Source: Rachycentron canadum (taxonomy: Eukaryota > Chordata > Actinopteri > Carangiformes > Rachycentridae). Taken from it: a stretch of 64,000 nucleotides of DNA. A program made the position numbers and the translations under genes. Positions within the stretch are counted from its first letter, which is position 1, and every line of letters begins with the position of its first letter. Below the pieces are notes generated by a model. That model was given only the letters and a program-made list of their open reading frames with translations, was not told the origin of the DNA and searched no databases. Of this stretch, positions 25,276 through 37,906 are shown in pieces. The DNA lies in the NCBI GenBank assembly GCA_038496675.1, contig CM076671.1, forward strand, positions 3,924,192 through 3,988,191. The letters are read 5' to 3'.

Positions 25276-26004
25276 GTCAGCTCAACGATCACCAATCCAG
25301 TCAAACCACAAGTCATTTGTACCGAAACAAGCCTTATCCCTCAGAGTATTTCCAAGCATGCAGACAGAGAAAACCTCGCTGATGCCACTTTGAAGACTAG
25401 AACCAATTAGGGAACCATTATAATGAGGAGCCTCTAAGTGCACATCTTTTGTTACTCAGCAGCTGTCTAATTGGTGTTGGTGTATTTCGAAGGCAGTTGG
25501 GACGGAGACTGTTCTAAAGTAACTAACACTTTTAAAGCAGCAGCTCTCTCATGGCTGACATTTTGACAATATATATCACATGGCTTCTTGTTAGTGTGCT
25601 AATAGGTACTCTAAGCATTTACGGTTTTTCAAGAAACACCAGTTTTCCACTGACACTATTTGTTCGTATTACTGAATTTCCTATAGCATTCAACCTTTCC
25701 GTGCCTAATGCAGCTGTGAATGATTCTTGTATATACAACACAGTTTCTACTGCAGTCCACATCGAAGCTGTATTATCACTTACATACTGACTTATATATA
25801 ATAGCATTAGTACAGCTGCTGCTTTGAAACAATATGTATTGAGGTTTAAAGCTTTGAATCGATAATTCTTTTTTTATCATTTTTATCTGTCCACTCTTTA
25901 AAATTATATATCCATTCATTTGCTCACATTTTAATGTAGCTTTCAATATGTTCTTGAATGAATAAATAATACTCCAACTGTCCAAGTATGGAATTTAATG
26001 TGCC

Positions 26005-26038
26005 CTGTCTTTCTTTCTTTCTGTTTATCTTTTCACAG
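26005..26038 (+). other. Splice acceptor region of the IL1RAPL-like exon
   Basis: A nearly uninterrupted pyrimidine tract made of CTTT-type repeats leads into the CACAG acceptor. The tract is strong and the AG is the first one after it, so the exon start is well defined. The matching donor at 26114 (GTAAGA) fits the U1 consensus well. Confidence 0.75.
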
Positions 26039-26113
26039 CCCCGCTAACAGACAAGCCGCCAAAAATCCTTTTCCCTTCAGAAAGCCAAATGAGCATCATA
26101 GAGATGGCAATAG
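26039..26113 (+). CDS. il1rapl1: Internal exon of IL-1 receptor accessory protein-like gene (IL1RAPL1/2), linker into Ig domain 3
   Basis: A 75-bp exon follows a long pyrimidine tract ending in TTTTCACAG and precedes the donor G|GTAAGA. It enters and leaves in phase 1, as is usual at Ig-domain boundaries. Reading CCG CTA ACA GAC AAG gives 24 whole codons, beginning PLTDKPPKILFPSES, followed by SIIEMAI and a split Gly codon, with no stop. From memory, IL1RAPL1 and IL1RAPL2 carry a TDKPPK motif here, followed by a short hydrophobic linker ending in Gly just before the third Ig domain. IL1R1 and IL1RAP do not share TDKPPK. The protein is a single-pass neuronal membrane receptor with three extracellular Ig domains and a cytoplasmic TIR domain, a synapse organiser that binds presynaptic PTP-delta. 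FP, Q and I/V-I-E/D positions look closer to IL1RAPL1 than IL1RAPL2, but the paralogue call is tentative. Neighbouring exons were not found in the window, so flanking introns exceed 26 kb and about 38 kb. Confidence 0.8.
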
Positions 26114-29100
26114 GTAAGAAAATATCTCTCATTCCCCACACTGATTGTTTTGTCTGTCGATGGAGCCTGTGGTGTCATACTTGTGGCATATGCCTGCTCA
26201 TCAAAATGGCATTGCTTCAGATTTCTTGATTAGTCTATCAAAGCCAATTCCCCAGAAGTGAGTATTGTTCAGCTTCTTTCTTCCTTCCTTGGGGTCAAAT
26301 GGAATTAGCAAATTTTATTGGGTTTGTGGTTCATTCTGTAAATGTTTTATTTACTCAACTGAAGAGAGAACTAGGCCTTGATTTGAAATATTTCCCAAAG
26401 TTTCTCTATTCCTTATTTATTTATTTATTTTTTACAGTATTTTATCATATCTCAGTATGCAACTAACTAAACTGTTTTTTGATCTGCTCTCATTTAAATA
26501 TTCTGTTGATGCTGTTTTCTCAACATGTCCTCCTCCTCCTGTTTACGTTGTCGTCTTGATAAATTCAGGAAAGTCACCACTAATCTATCAGCACAACAGC
26601 AGCAGATCTCAGCACTCTATCACTGCTAAGTTTTCTTTTTTAACAAAAATCCTGTTTAACTAGAAGAAACTGCTATTTTAGGTACTGATAGCCATTACTA
26701 CCCCCCCCCAGGATGAGTCATTGGTCACATCTGTGTATGAAAAAGTGGGTTTGATAACTATGTCTTGTGCTTTCTCTTCTGCACCTATGGAGTGCCTCTT
26801 CACTGTATTTATGTTCATCGCATCTGTCTTAGTTACTTTGTGCAACACAAATCGTTCATGTCTGCTTAGCTGTAATGAGGTACTAATAACTCAAAGTGAT
26901 ACTTCTGAGAATCCATACATACATTTTCTTCACATTATCTTCAAATTTCTACTGTTAACATACCTCAAATGATTGCCTCCAATTCTGCCTCATGTGGCTG
27001 CCTCAGATCGGTGGCCATTCGTTTGCCTCACCAGCTTTTGATGCACAGGGACTCATGGGAAAATTCCTGCTTTGTGCCTTATTGGGCGAAAGCTCAGCTG
27101 TTGGTGGAAGGGAAAATGGGTCATGATAGAGGCTTCCTTTGAAGTAAATTTGTCATGGCCGATGAACACAATTGGCTTGCTGAGGTAAAAGGTGGCAATC
27201 AGAAAATAAGGCCAATCATTGTAGCTTTGAATTGACATTGGACATTGGATAAAAGCCTCTCCAGCTTTTTTCATCTGATTAAGTGTTTCATAATGGATAA
27301 TGGCAATTTTTGAAGTCCATTACCTGATGGCTGTCAGAACAGGCAATACATGTCCAATTTTGAATTGTTTTAATAATTTAGTACAGTACTTTTTCCGTCT
27401 TTTTTTGTTCCCTAGACTTTCATCCCCTTAGCTAACTGTATCCAACATATTTAGATTTTCACCGGAGGAGGATTAAGATCTGTTTTTATGTTCCTCCCTC
27501 CACCTATGCACCCATTGATATTCTACACAGAGTCAATGGCACTGTGTACATAATACATGAATACATATTTGATTATTTGCCTGTACAAGCTCCTGTCACT
27601 TCCTCTCAGTGTTGGACCCGAATGCTTTTGTCATCCACACAGAGCCCAGTCAAACACAGTGTCTCCTTTTAGGGTTGTGGTAGTTTGGGCAGAATTTTAA
27701 AATTTAGTCTCCCATGAAATATAGACGCGTAAATGGCTTCAGATGACAGTTAATTGGGCAGGTGAGAGGGAGAGAGCAAGAGGAGTAGGGGAAGGCAAAT
27801 GTGGAGAGACACTTTTCAGGCTCTTGTTGTGCAACTCGAGGGATGAACAGAGGGATCTGTAAATGGGGGGCCCCAATTAATCAGCACATACTTTTCGTCT
27901 ATGCCACCGCTCCCTTTTTTTGTCTCCTAATGGATGTGGTTCTTCAGTTATAATTGATTAAATTTAAAATGCTTGATTAAAACATGTTGTGTAAATGCTC
28001 TCCTCAGCCCTCATTGGGCACGTCTTTCCGCTGCTTTCACTGTGGGACAGATCAGATACAGTTTGGGTCTGTAATTCAGTCTGACAGTTCAATGCACAGT
28101 GCTTTTACTCTGTCTTGTGCAGATGTAGAATAATTGACTGCAGTCTAGCCAAGCAGACTAACTGCAGAGCAAGTCTGTTTCTAGTAGACTGCTAATGCAC
28201 AAAATTTGTAAACACTAAATACTTTGACAATGTGGTGATTAAATTCCATAATGCATTAACATTTTTGTGTTTTCCCCATTGAATGAATGTGCAAAAAACT
28301 ACTTTTATCACTTTCTGAGCTCTTGAACCCGATCCAGCAAGAGATTCAAACCCTCTTCCAGAAAAAATTGCATCTTTAGCCTTTTTTTCTGCTGCAGGTG
28401 CCAGGTTTGATTTGTTATAATGCTGTTTTCAAGGCACAAGTGACATGTCACTTGCGGCCTCACTTGCCTATCCTGACATTTTATTTTGGGGTAGATTGAA
28501 TTTACAACCACGGTGGCGCTCTGTTTGTGATGTTCATTCTGGGAATACACAGAAAGTTCCCCTCTGATCTTGATTCCCTGTTAAAACTTCAAGCTCTTTC
28601 AACTGCCTTTTTCCTCTGAATATCACACTTCATCCCTTGACACCTGACATTGCAACACCACAGCGAGCTTTCTGAAATTGCAGCAGTGATGCTGTCTTCT
28701 GCATTCCTTCACATTTAAGCTCACACATGAATGCTTGACTTTAAGGAGCCATCCAACTTTGAATATTGTTCTGCATCACCAATCTGTGATATTCAGCGAG
28801 TGAATTGTTCTGTATCAACTAAATTGAATTGTGTAATTGAAATGATTCACTTTTCCCAAAAACTGCCTTGTCTTACACCTTTCACCAGTTAGTGATTTGC
28901 TTTGTTTCCCACAATGCCTTTTGGGAGCCTTTAGGGGACGTGAGTGAATTTGTTGTTTTCAGATGGACAGTAGTTCAGCAACAAAGTGAGAACACAAGAA
29001 CTGCAGAGAGTGATTATATTAGACAACTGTGTGTTTGCAACCTTGTGGCAACTGTTAAGGACATGTCCTGTGTTTTACAGTGATATATCTGTGTTAAGGC

Positions 29101-30418
29101 GTGCACATACTTTCGGCTCATGGGAACAAGATACATATAGTATATATAGAGTGGTTTACACATGCTGAAAAATATGTTTGTGGATGAGGATTATTGTCTA
29201 ATTTCCACCCAGTAATACAAAAGGCATTTTGTTTGAAAAATGAGGGTCATTGCTCTCACAAAGACTGACAACATGCACTCCTCTCAGAGGTTGAACCTCC
29301 CCATTTATTGGATGTGAATAATAACAGTGTAAACTGGTAAATTGGTCTTCAGTCACTCATCGGAAGGAGTTAAATCTTCCAATGATATGAACAGAGAATA
29401 TCTCAGTCAGAACAAAGCTGTTATTATCCTGAATTGAGTCTACAACCACATCAAATTAGAATTTACAGTCCTTCGGTAATGATGCAGTTAGACACATTAT
29501 CCCATGTACTGTAGCTCTTGTGCAGGTCAAGTTGCTTAGAGACTCCCATTTCCTTTACGCTGACATTGAAACATGAGCTGAAAGTGAGAAACTCTGACTC
29601 ATTTTCTACTTTTGTATTTTTTACATACTCAGTAGAACATAGCGTCGTTAGGAAGAAATGATGAGCTGCACGGCAGACAAAATGTCAACTTTCACCAAAC
29701 TGCCAGAATGTAGGTGAAACTCTGACCAACAGATGGTTTTGAAATGTATAACCTTTACTTGACTTTATCACTCTATGAATGTTGATCATCCCATTATTGC
29801 GGAACAAATATCTCCCTGTAGCTGTATGGATTTGATCTTCTTATGGTGTGATGTTGGGCATTTTCTCACATTGATTCAGGCATCATTCTCAATATTTAAT
29901 GATTAATATTGATATCTTGGAGGGCTTGCTGACAATCTGCAGAGGCATGAAGGCATGCTATACCACAGATAGTTAAACATGTGTGATGGATCATGTTCAA
30001 GGTAAATACCAAGAGTCCTCGAGAGAGGACGTAAACATCGAAGGGTCAGGAAGACCATCATGATGACATGATCACATGGTTTGTTTGGTTTTACTTTACA
30101 AATCATATATTGTCTTCAGATGATACCTAGAAGTTCAACATTTTTTCCATTTCTATTTCCATTTCAATAATACATTAAATTCATCTATTAGGAAGTACAG
30201 CATAAAACGTACACAACAATTAAACTCAAAAGAAATTAAGTACAAAAAAATAAATAAACATGAAGTCAAGATGCAAAGGTCCTGATATATTCCAACATGG
30301 AAAATATTTTAATCACACGGACCATCATGGTTTATTCAGGTATTAGTGCAAGGTGGCAAGGCAACATTTCTACTGACATAAAATCCGGTAATTGTTCTGC
30401 TTTTGCTTCCATGCTACA

Positions 30419-30441
30419 GTCGAACTGCACCAGAGTTCGAC
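30419..30441. repeat. Inverted repeat, 8-bp arms, 7-nt loop
   Basis: GTCGAACT, loop GCACCAG, then AGTTCGAC. The sequence after it (GACAGCTTTCACACC) vaguely resembles the GAACTCTGGTGC / GTGTGAAAGC motifs of a common fish DNA-transposon-derived repeat recalled from memory; this link is weak. Confidence 0.6.
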
Positions 30442-33400
30442 TGACAGCTTTCACACCTAATGAACTGAAACCTGCAAGTTCATTTAACCACCAGACAGGC
30501 TTGGTGCGAAAGCATCTTAAGTTTCTGTCAATTTTGTTTGTAGCTCGGGACAGGGACAGAGATATCTGGCTCAATTTGCATCATGCTACAGTTTAATATG
30601 TGAAAAAATAAGGCAACATTTAACATTTAAATCTAAAACCCACACTGTTTGGCTTGGGTGTGTGCAGACTAGACACCATTATAGATGAGGCCACTTTTGT
30701 TTGTTTTTTCACTTTAACCCTTTATCGCCTGTCTGGAGCCAGACTTGAGTTTTAAAGCCACTCGCCAGCATTTTTGGCATGGGTACAGATGGCATGCACA
30801 GTGCTATTTACCCTCTCAGGTTTTAACTGAAACATATCTTCAAAGTGTGACTCAATACAGTGCAGCATATTTGTGTTACATTAGTTATTCCTATCTCGCG
30901 CTTAGTTTGTCTCGTGCTTTTGAGCTCGGACGTTTTTACCATGTCATGTCAATCATGTGACACCTTTTGGTTTCACTAAAAAAAGGAAAGTACAGCCTCA
31001 GTAACATCTATCACCTACATTGCACATGCACACCAGCCTTCCATCTAAATGTCACAGGCTCGGTAGAGTGCTTCATCGATGCCAAAGGTTGAGAAGGCCC
31101 TGGGATCAATATTACATCATTTCTCTCAATTAGGGCATATTTATTCCCCTCAAGTTATTGTACATCTGCGAGTGATCCTATCTGCATTCCTGGCAAGTCT
31201 CCAGTTGAGTCAAGGCCCTGGAGGCAGGAAAAGACAGAGTGAGATAAAGATGAAGAGAGAGGAGTAAAGAGAATGAAAGAGGCATGTAGGTAGGGGGAGT
31301 TTGGGCAAAGAATTGGAGCGAGGGAGAAAAGTGAGCGAGATCATTTAAGATTCACAGAGGGGATGAAATATGATGGTGTCTTACCTTGGGTTATTACAGA
31401 TGAAAGTGGATACAAGACGGCACTCTGTCCCAAATGGTTAATATGCCCTGCAGCATGGAGACATAAATCGTGACTGTCATATTAGAGAGGGGCAGGGTGG
31501 TGATTGGAAGGGATTCTTGGTGAAGGGATGCTCCCATTAGTGTTTTACATAAGTACAGTAATGAGGGGGACACTGTGTGCAAGCGCTTCACGAGACCTGA
31601 TCGACCCGCTGGACCGAAGGAGGCTAATTTTACTCAGTAGTTGAGAAAATTCACCAGAGCATGACCGCAAGGTTGACACCGTGTTCACATTTTGGATCAT
31701 GATTGACCTCAAAAGTAAAGCTACTGTCCCACATTGACTGTTCCCCTGCTCTGCTTCCTGTCAGCAACTCCCACCTGCAGCCTTGTACCTGTCTCGACAA
31801 ACTAAGAGGAAAAATGGCTGAAGGCATTTGCTCTCCTTAGCAGAAAATAGCATCAAGAACTGGCCAAGGCACTTGTGTATTAAGATATACGGCCTCTTGT
31901 CTGTGCCAGTGCCAATGCTTCCCCTCTCTGGGTGGAGCTATTAATCATACATTGGGCCTTGGCATGTAGTTTACCAAAAGTCTAGTGGTGTTGTTTTCTA
32001 TTTTTGTGTTTAATTGTTAAAGTGTTCCTTTAGTTGAACCTACATGTAAGTCACAAGGCTTCTGTCAGACTTGTCACCTCTGGCAGATCGGTAGATTATG
32101 AAATTGTTTGAGGAGGGCTACTTAAACAAGAACAGGCTGTTCATGACACATTTAAAGTTCACACTGAAGTAATATGAATAACTACCTATTTTGACTGTAG
32201 ACTCATCTACGTGCTGATTTATTTAGTTTATATCACCACCACTGCCGCGGTACAGTCAGACAGTGAAAGCAAGGATGCTGGGATTGATTGTCTACAATCA
32301 ACCCGCCTTTGATGCATAGAGGTAGTCAAAGTGATTGAAGATGGTATTTGCTGTTTTGTAAATGAAAGTACAAAAAGGAAAACACTATCCACCAGATGCC
32401 CAGGATGGATGTAGTGTAAGTGCCGTGTAGAAACTTTGTCATTTATTTTTAGACTTGATTTGCGAGCATATTGATTTAGAGACCTGCGTGCATGATTTAC
32501 TGACTTGTAATCGGATGAAATATTTCCTTGAAAACTAATTTGAAACATATGAGTGTCTGATTTCATCTTGGCCTGTAAATATTTCTATTTTTTCCTCAAA
32601 GCAACTATATTACCTATGAATATCCAATGACAAGTGTCAGTGTTTTTAAAATTGTGTTGTTGTAGAATATTTACATATTGCAGCTACAGTATAGTTCAGG
32701 TTATGGTTTTAAAACATTACCAACAATGCACCTGCAGGTAGTCATGGTGGTGTTTCCTTTTCAACCTACTTCTTTGGATTAAACAATAAATTTTACCAAA
32801 TTTTAAGATCGAAGACTATTTCAGCTGTGGACTGGCTATTCAAGCTGTCATAGCTGCGGTAGTGGTGTCTGTGCAACCTTATGTTTCGGTACAACAACCC
32901 CATCAGGCTCTGTCATTGTTACTATGGTGCTGTTGGGTTTGTTTTAACTAAGTGCAACTTTAAAGCCACGAGTTTGTGGTTTTATCATTGGATTTTGCTT
33001 TATTTAGCCTTTGTCTGACTCATGTCTCCAGTGTTTCCACAGCACATATACTCACAGGGTCAGTCTTTGTAGTTTCAATCCAGCTATTGCTCTATTAAGA
33101 GCTGTGTTCTGTAGAGAAATTCTAAATTTTAGATTGACAAGCCTTCTCCTCCACATACACAAACACAAGCACACTTTCCCTCGTTGGTACTTTCTCCATG
33201 CTCTTTACGGTAACATGATTTATCAGTAGCTTTCTGCAGTGTAGCTGTGATACACCCTGTCCAATAGCCAACCTCATTCCAACACCAGCATACGGATTAC
33301 AGACAGCAGGAAGACTCGCTCGGCAACTCATTCAGCAGCGTGTGACGGCTTGGCACCCAAGAGCCACCTGCTTTAAATTTAAACGCACCTTTTAGTGTGG

Positions 33401-34306
33401 CAGTTAAGCGAGGATTTTTACAGCCATTAGATTAGCCCTCTGTTTAACCTCTACACAGTGGTTTCACCTTGCTCTTTTGTGAGCCACAATTCAAGAACTT
33501 GGCTGCCAGCAGGCAGAGGAGACACTAATTTGCTCTGGTGACTTGAAGAAAATCTTTTTCATTCTAATTTCATAGGTTGTTAGATTGTTTAGTCTTTTTT
33601 TTTTCTGCACTGCTCATTCATGGGTTTTGTTGAGCTTTTTCCCTGGAATGCTGAGAAAACCTGAGTAGCTTGCATTATTGTTTCTCAAGAATTTATCAGC
33701 CACTGCTCTAAAGACAGTTCAACAGCAAAACCCACAGCCAAAATGCAAACCCTGCAAACCTTCCCCTCATCATCATTCCCTTGGCAGCACATGTGTGTTG
33801 CCTGGTTGAACTAATTGCCCTTGCTGTATTTCCAGCCAAACAGGTGGCCTTATTGCTTTCCTTCTGGCTGCATCTATGAGGCTGTGCTTCCAGGTTGGAC
33901 AGAGATGACAGTGTCTCCTCTCCACCCAGAGCGTGACCTTGGTTGGGCGATGCTCCCTCTGCACTGTCTCTGGTCTCACATTGGTCTGTTGGGCCAAGTT
34001 CTGGGTGTGTATGTGTTGTTGTGTGTATGTGTTTCAGAGACAGAGAGAGATAGAGCATCCTCTGATGTCTAGCCAGAGAGCTAGAGGACCAGGTTATGAC
34101 GGTCAGGAAGGGAGCGAAATGACAGTGTGACCAAACTTTGGTAAATGACACATGAGAAAACATGAGAGCAGAGATATGATGTCACGAAACAGCTGCTTCA
34201 CACATACATACACTTATTGTGCAACCTGCAGGAAAAATGCAGTGTCCTTAAGACGAGCAGAAACACAAGCTAATGTTCAGCACTGACACAGCCTCACATT
34301 CACGTT

Positions 34307-34324
34307 CACACACACACACACACA
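34307..34324 (+). repeat. Short (CA)n microsatellite
   Basis: Nine CA units following CACATTCACGTT. Confidence 0.9.
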
Positions 34325-36301
34325 AAGGCATCTTTTACCACCTCACACCTCAGGGGATTTGTATGTGCAGAAACAATCTGCTATGGTCCGATTTGTCTTT
34401 CTCCACACAGATACAGTATTCACCTGCTTTGTGTTGGTCCATTGTATCTCCAGTTGTGATCCTGTGTTTGGTCTGTGGGCTGTCAGGCTACAGGGAATAA
34501 AATGTGTCAGATGAAATGTTGCAGATATAACTGCTATGAGTCAGACAACACCTTGTTTCTATACCTTATGTAAAGAAACAGTGTTTTTTCCTTAGCAGTA
34601 GGAGGGATTATCTCAAGCCTTGACCTCTCTACACACCAGAATAGAACCGGGTAAAACAGAACAGAAATAATAGCAGAGACTGTTCAGGCCTTTTACCTTG
34701 TAACTTGCATAGGTCTTGATATGTAACATGCTGGCATTCCTTGAACTAATTGTTATTAATTATTAGTAATTATTGTGTCCTTGTTCTTACCAGTGTCTGG
34801 AATTGAAAGTTTCACTTTATTATTATTTTTAATCAGTGCAGTCATTCTATTTTATCAGAAACGGGGACAGGAAAAAACATAAGAGTAATGTAGGTTCTCG
34901 TTAAGCTCTTATCTTGTAGAAAAAAATTGTACCATGTATTTATAGTTAGTTTCTTATTTCCTCCCCAATTTTCTACTTTGTCATGAATCATGGGACAAAA
35001 TAACGAGTGATTACCTTAAAAACTGATATGTTGTAGGTTACATTCTGGCAGAAAAGTGTTTAACAACACAGCAACAACAAAAACAAAAAACAGAAACTAG
35101 AGCATTGTTAGATATATGCTGTTGTGACAAATTTCCACCGTGAAAACACAGTTGAATGAAAGTGAACTTATAAGTCGCCAACCTGAAATTCTAAATTGTT
35201 ACTTACTTCGACATATTGCTTTTGGAAGGAGCCAAAATATTCCCAAACAATGAAACCAAAGTGCCCAGAAAATGTTTAATTGTAAAAATATTTAGTTTCT
35301 TTTCCTGGTTTTTGCTGAGAGAACCACAGCCACTGTGCCAGCTGTCTTGGCAGCAGCCAGGTTTAATCTCTGAGACTCAGGCTAACCGTAACATGGAAGC
35401 CTCCCTCTCCTTTTTTTAGCAAACACACACCAGACTACTCTTTCTCTGCCAACCATGGGCCAGATAGAAGATACTGAGCATCCTTCCGTGAAGTGACACA
35501 GTATTGATATTGATTTCAATTATGACAGCAACATAGCTAAGACAAAGTGTTTTTGAGAGGACTTGTGCTTCAGTAGGTCTCTGGTCCATTAGTTGCTGCT
35601 ACTGGTGGTTTGATGAGTGGAAAGGCATCAACAACAGATTTTTTCAAGATTTCTTTCTGTTTTTTCGAAATTAATTGTCCCTTAGAGGACTGGATTTGGC
35701 CTTTTTTATTTTTCATCATTTTTCATGCAGTGTCTTAACATGTCCCTGACAGATTTTCTATAGAATATTAATCAAGACAAAAGACACAAAAGAGTCTTGA
35801 AGGAAGTAGCGTGAAACACTTTATATCTAATTCCTCCTCCGTCAGGTTCCCCTCAGACACAGGAGAGAAGACAAAATAAACCACACAGAGCCAAGCAACT
35901 GTCGAATCTCTCTTTATGCTGTATGGTTGAGATTAGGCAAATAAAACTGCTTGGTTATGGTTACGCCAAAGATCATCGTCACGGTGACAGTCACATGGTC
36001 TCATGAGGTTCTACCCCTTCAGCACTCTGGACTGCTAAGCTGCTAGTTTTCAGTGGTGATTGGCTGCTGCAGAACACTGTAGGATCTTTTTACATTTTGT
36101 GCACCTTGTCTCACATTTTGGTGATTTGATTTTGTTTTCTTAATACTGAGAAGGGCTTTCTTCCATGCACACAGACTGGCAAGTAGACTCACAGATACAT
36201 ACACAGCCAGAAGGATGGTTGTCCAAACAAACAGGAAGAGCTCATTTTGCCTCTTCGTTACTTCATTTACTTCCCTCACTGTTACGCCTCTTCTGTTTTC
36301 A

Positions 36302-36311
36302 CCCCCCCCCC
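36302..36311 (+). repeat. Poly-C run (10)
   Basis: Ten C inside the minus-strand open frame 36043-36555, where it codes for glycines. A slip of one base in this run would break that frame. Confidence 0.9.
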
Positions 36312-36666
36312 TGAAGCACAGAATAACAAAAAATGACACAAAGCCAACAATTGCACAAATAGCTTTTATCGATGAGATTGTGTTCTTGAAGGACAGGTTG
36401 AGTTCCATGCACTTGTTATAAGTGGCACATATTATTTTTAATGAGAAGGGTTTGTGTATAAAAATGCTGCTTAAGATGGAAATACATGTCTCAAGGTGAA
36501 CTAAGTTGTCTTCAGTTTGGATCAATATTTTGCTGTTGATTGTAGGTGCTCTCATGCAATCACATCAAAAATAAATTTCTAAACTGTCCCCACGACCTAC
36601 AGTCAAAGAGCAATCATTCAGAGAAACCAACCTCCCAGAAAGATGGCTCGACATGCTGATGAAGGC

Positions 36667-36684
36667 TTTTTTTTTTTTTTTTTT
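36667..36684 (+). repeat. Poly-T run (18)
   Basis: T run followed by CTTCTCC. Confidence 0.93.
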
Positions 36685-37465
36685 CTTCTCCACCATTTTC
36701 TCCCCTAGACACTACTATGAAGACTAACTTCCTCACATGGTCATAACACAAATTTGCTGTGAAATTTTAAACTGTTATCTGTCTGTGCCACTTGGGGACG
36801 TCAAAGTGCCCAGTGCAGCTTTACCAAAAAGCATTAAAGTCAGAGCTTACACTCCAAAGTTGCACCAACACAAACATCTTGAATTTCATTTATTTGGCAA
36901 CTAGAAGTAGGACTTGGCCGAGCCGTCGTGCTGCGGTCTTGCTTTTATACCGACAGATTATAAATTCAGAGTGGCTTCAAAGTAAAGAAATCAATTCTAG
37001 AAGAAAAGTGTCACTAAGGCAAAATTTGGATTGTATTTATGTCACCAGGCAAGTTTATTTTTACAAGACATGAACCTAAATATTGCATCCACTTCCCAAT
37101 ACTGAATTGTCACAATCAGTGACCTGTCTCCAGCCAGTGGTAGGAAGAGAAGATAAGTAAGGTTTTCCCAGGATAAACTTAATTAGCCTATTTCATGGAC
37201 GAAGCAGGTGGCACTGATATTTAGCACACTCCATTTTTTGAATGTGTGAAAGAAAAACAGCACTAACTTGTCACCAGGCAGCTTCAGGACCTGCCAAGTC
37301 ACCCCCGTGTGTGTGTCTGTTTAGGAGTGTATTCTGCGTGTGCATGTAGGTACATTTATGATACTCTATTGTATAAGCTGCATGCATGCGTGTGTGTGAG
37401 TCGAGTGTGTGCGGATTGTCCCAGTTTAGAGCTATGACTCATCAACTAATAAAGCAGGAGGCGCA

Positions 37466-37467
<2 letters not shown>

Positions 37468-37512
<45 letters not shown>

Positions 37513-37527
37513 TGTGTCTGTGTCTGT

Positions 37528-37596
<69 letters not shown>
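37468..37596 (+). repeat. Large compound (TG)n / (TCTGTG)n microsatellite
   Basis: About 129 bp of TG repeats, interrupted near 37511-37535 by TCTGTG units. The flanks on both sides (37310-37400 and 37600-37675) are also TG-rich. This is the longest simple repeat in the window. Apparent open frames over it on both strands are artefacts of the dinucleotide repeat. Confidence 0.97.
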
Positions 37597-37597
<1 letters not shown>

Positions 37598-37888
37598 TGA
37601 GAGAGAACACGAGCATGCCTGTGTGACTGTCTGTACCGGTATATGTTTATGCATTTTGTGTGTTTGTGTGTATATACACACAGATTTTAACGTGTAGAAA
37701 GGGAAGAAGAAGCACAGAAAAAATAACTGAGTACTGTACCTGGTGTCTTTGCACACCCACACAAATATACACAGGTTTTCCTTTGCTTCCTTTTACATCA
37801 GTTGATACAAAAAATGAATTCAAATAAATATTCAAACAATGTTGCATCCACTCATCTTTTCCTTTGTCACAACTGTAAATGTGTGAAG

Positions 37889-37906
37889 TGTGTGTGTGTG
37901 TGTGTC
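37889..37906 (+). repeat. Short (GT)n run
   Basis: About nine GT units about 290 bp downstream of the large compound GT repeat. Confidence 0.85.

Larger units (their letters stand above)
17263..26004 (+). other. Upstream intron, segment 3: non-coding
   Basis: No gene recognised. AT-rich with several poly-T runs, a CA microsatellite at 18991-19014, an 11-bp-arm inverted repeat at 23417-23444, the direct repeat pair at 23562 and 24984, and a 20-bp perfect palindrome at 24633-24652. It ends at the acceptor of the IL1RAPL-like exon. Confidence 0.5.
26114..37467 (+). other. Downstream intron, segment 1: non-coding
   Basis: Begins with the donor GTAAGA. No further IL1RAPL-type exon (Ig domain 3, transmembrane or TIR) was recognised by eye. 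It holds a short hairpin at 30419-30441, a TTAACCCTTTA motif at 30714, a CA repeat at 34307-34324 and a poly-C run at 36302-36311. A 170-codon minus-strand open frame at 36043-36555 has two hydrophobic stretches but no family I recognise, and is within chance expectation. Confidence 0.5.

Noticed and set aside
33708..34163. 151-codon minus-strand open frame
   Set aside because: Overlaps CA/GA-rich sequence, with no domain; overlapping frames in other phases are equally open.
37386..37762. Open frames on both strands over the GT repeat
   Set aside because: A dinucleotide repeat has no stop codons in any frame; the proteins are only CV or TH repeats.
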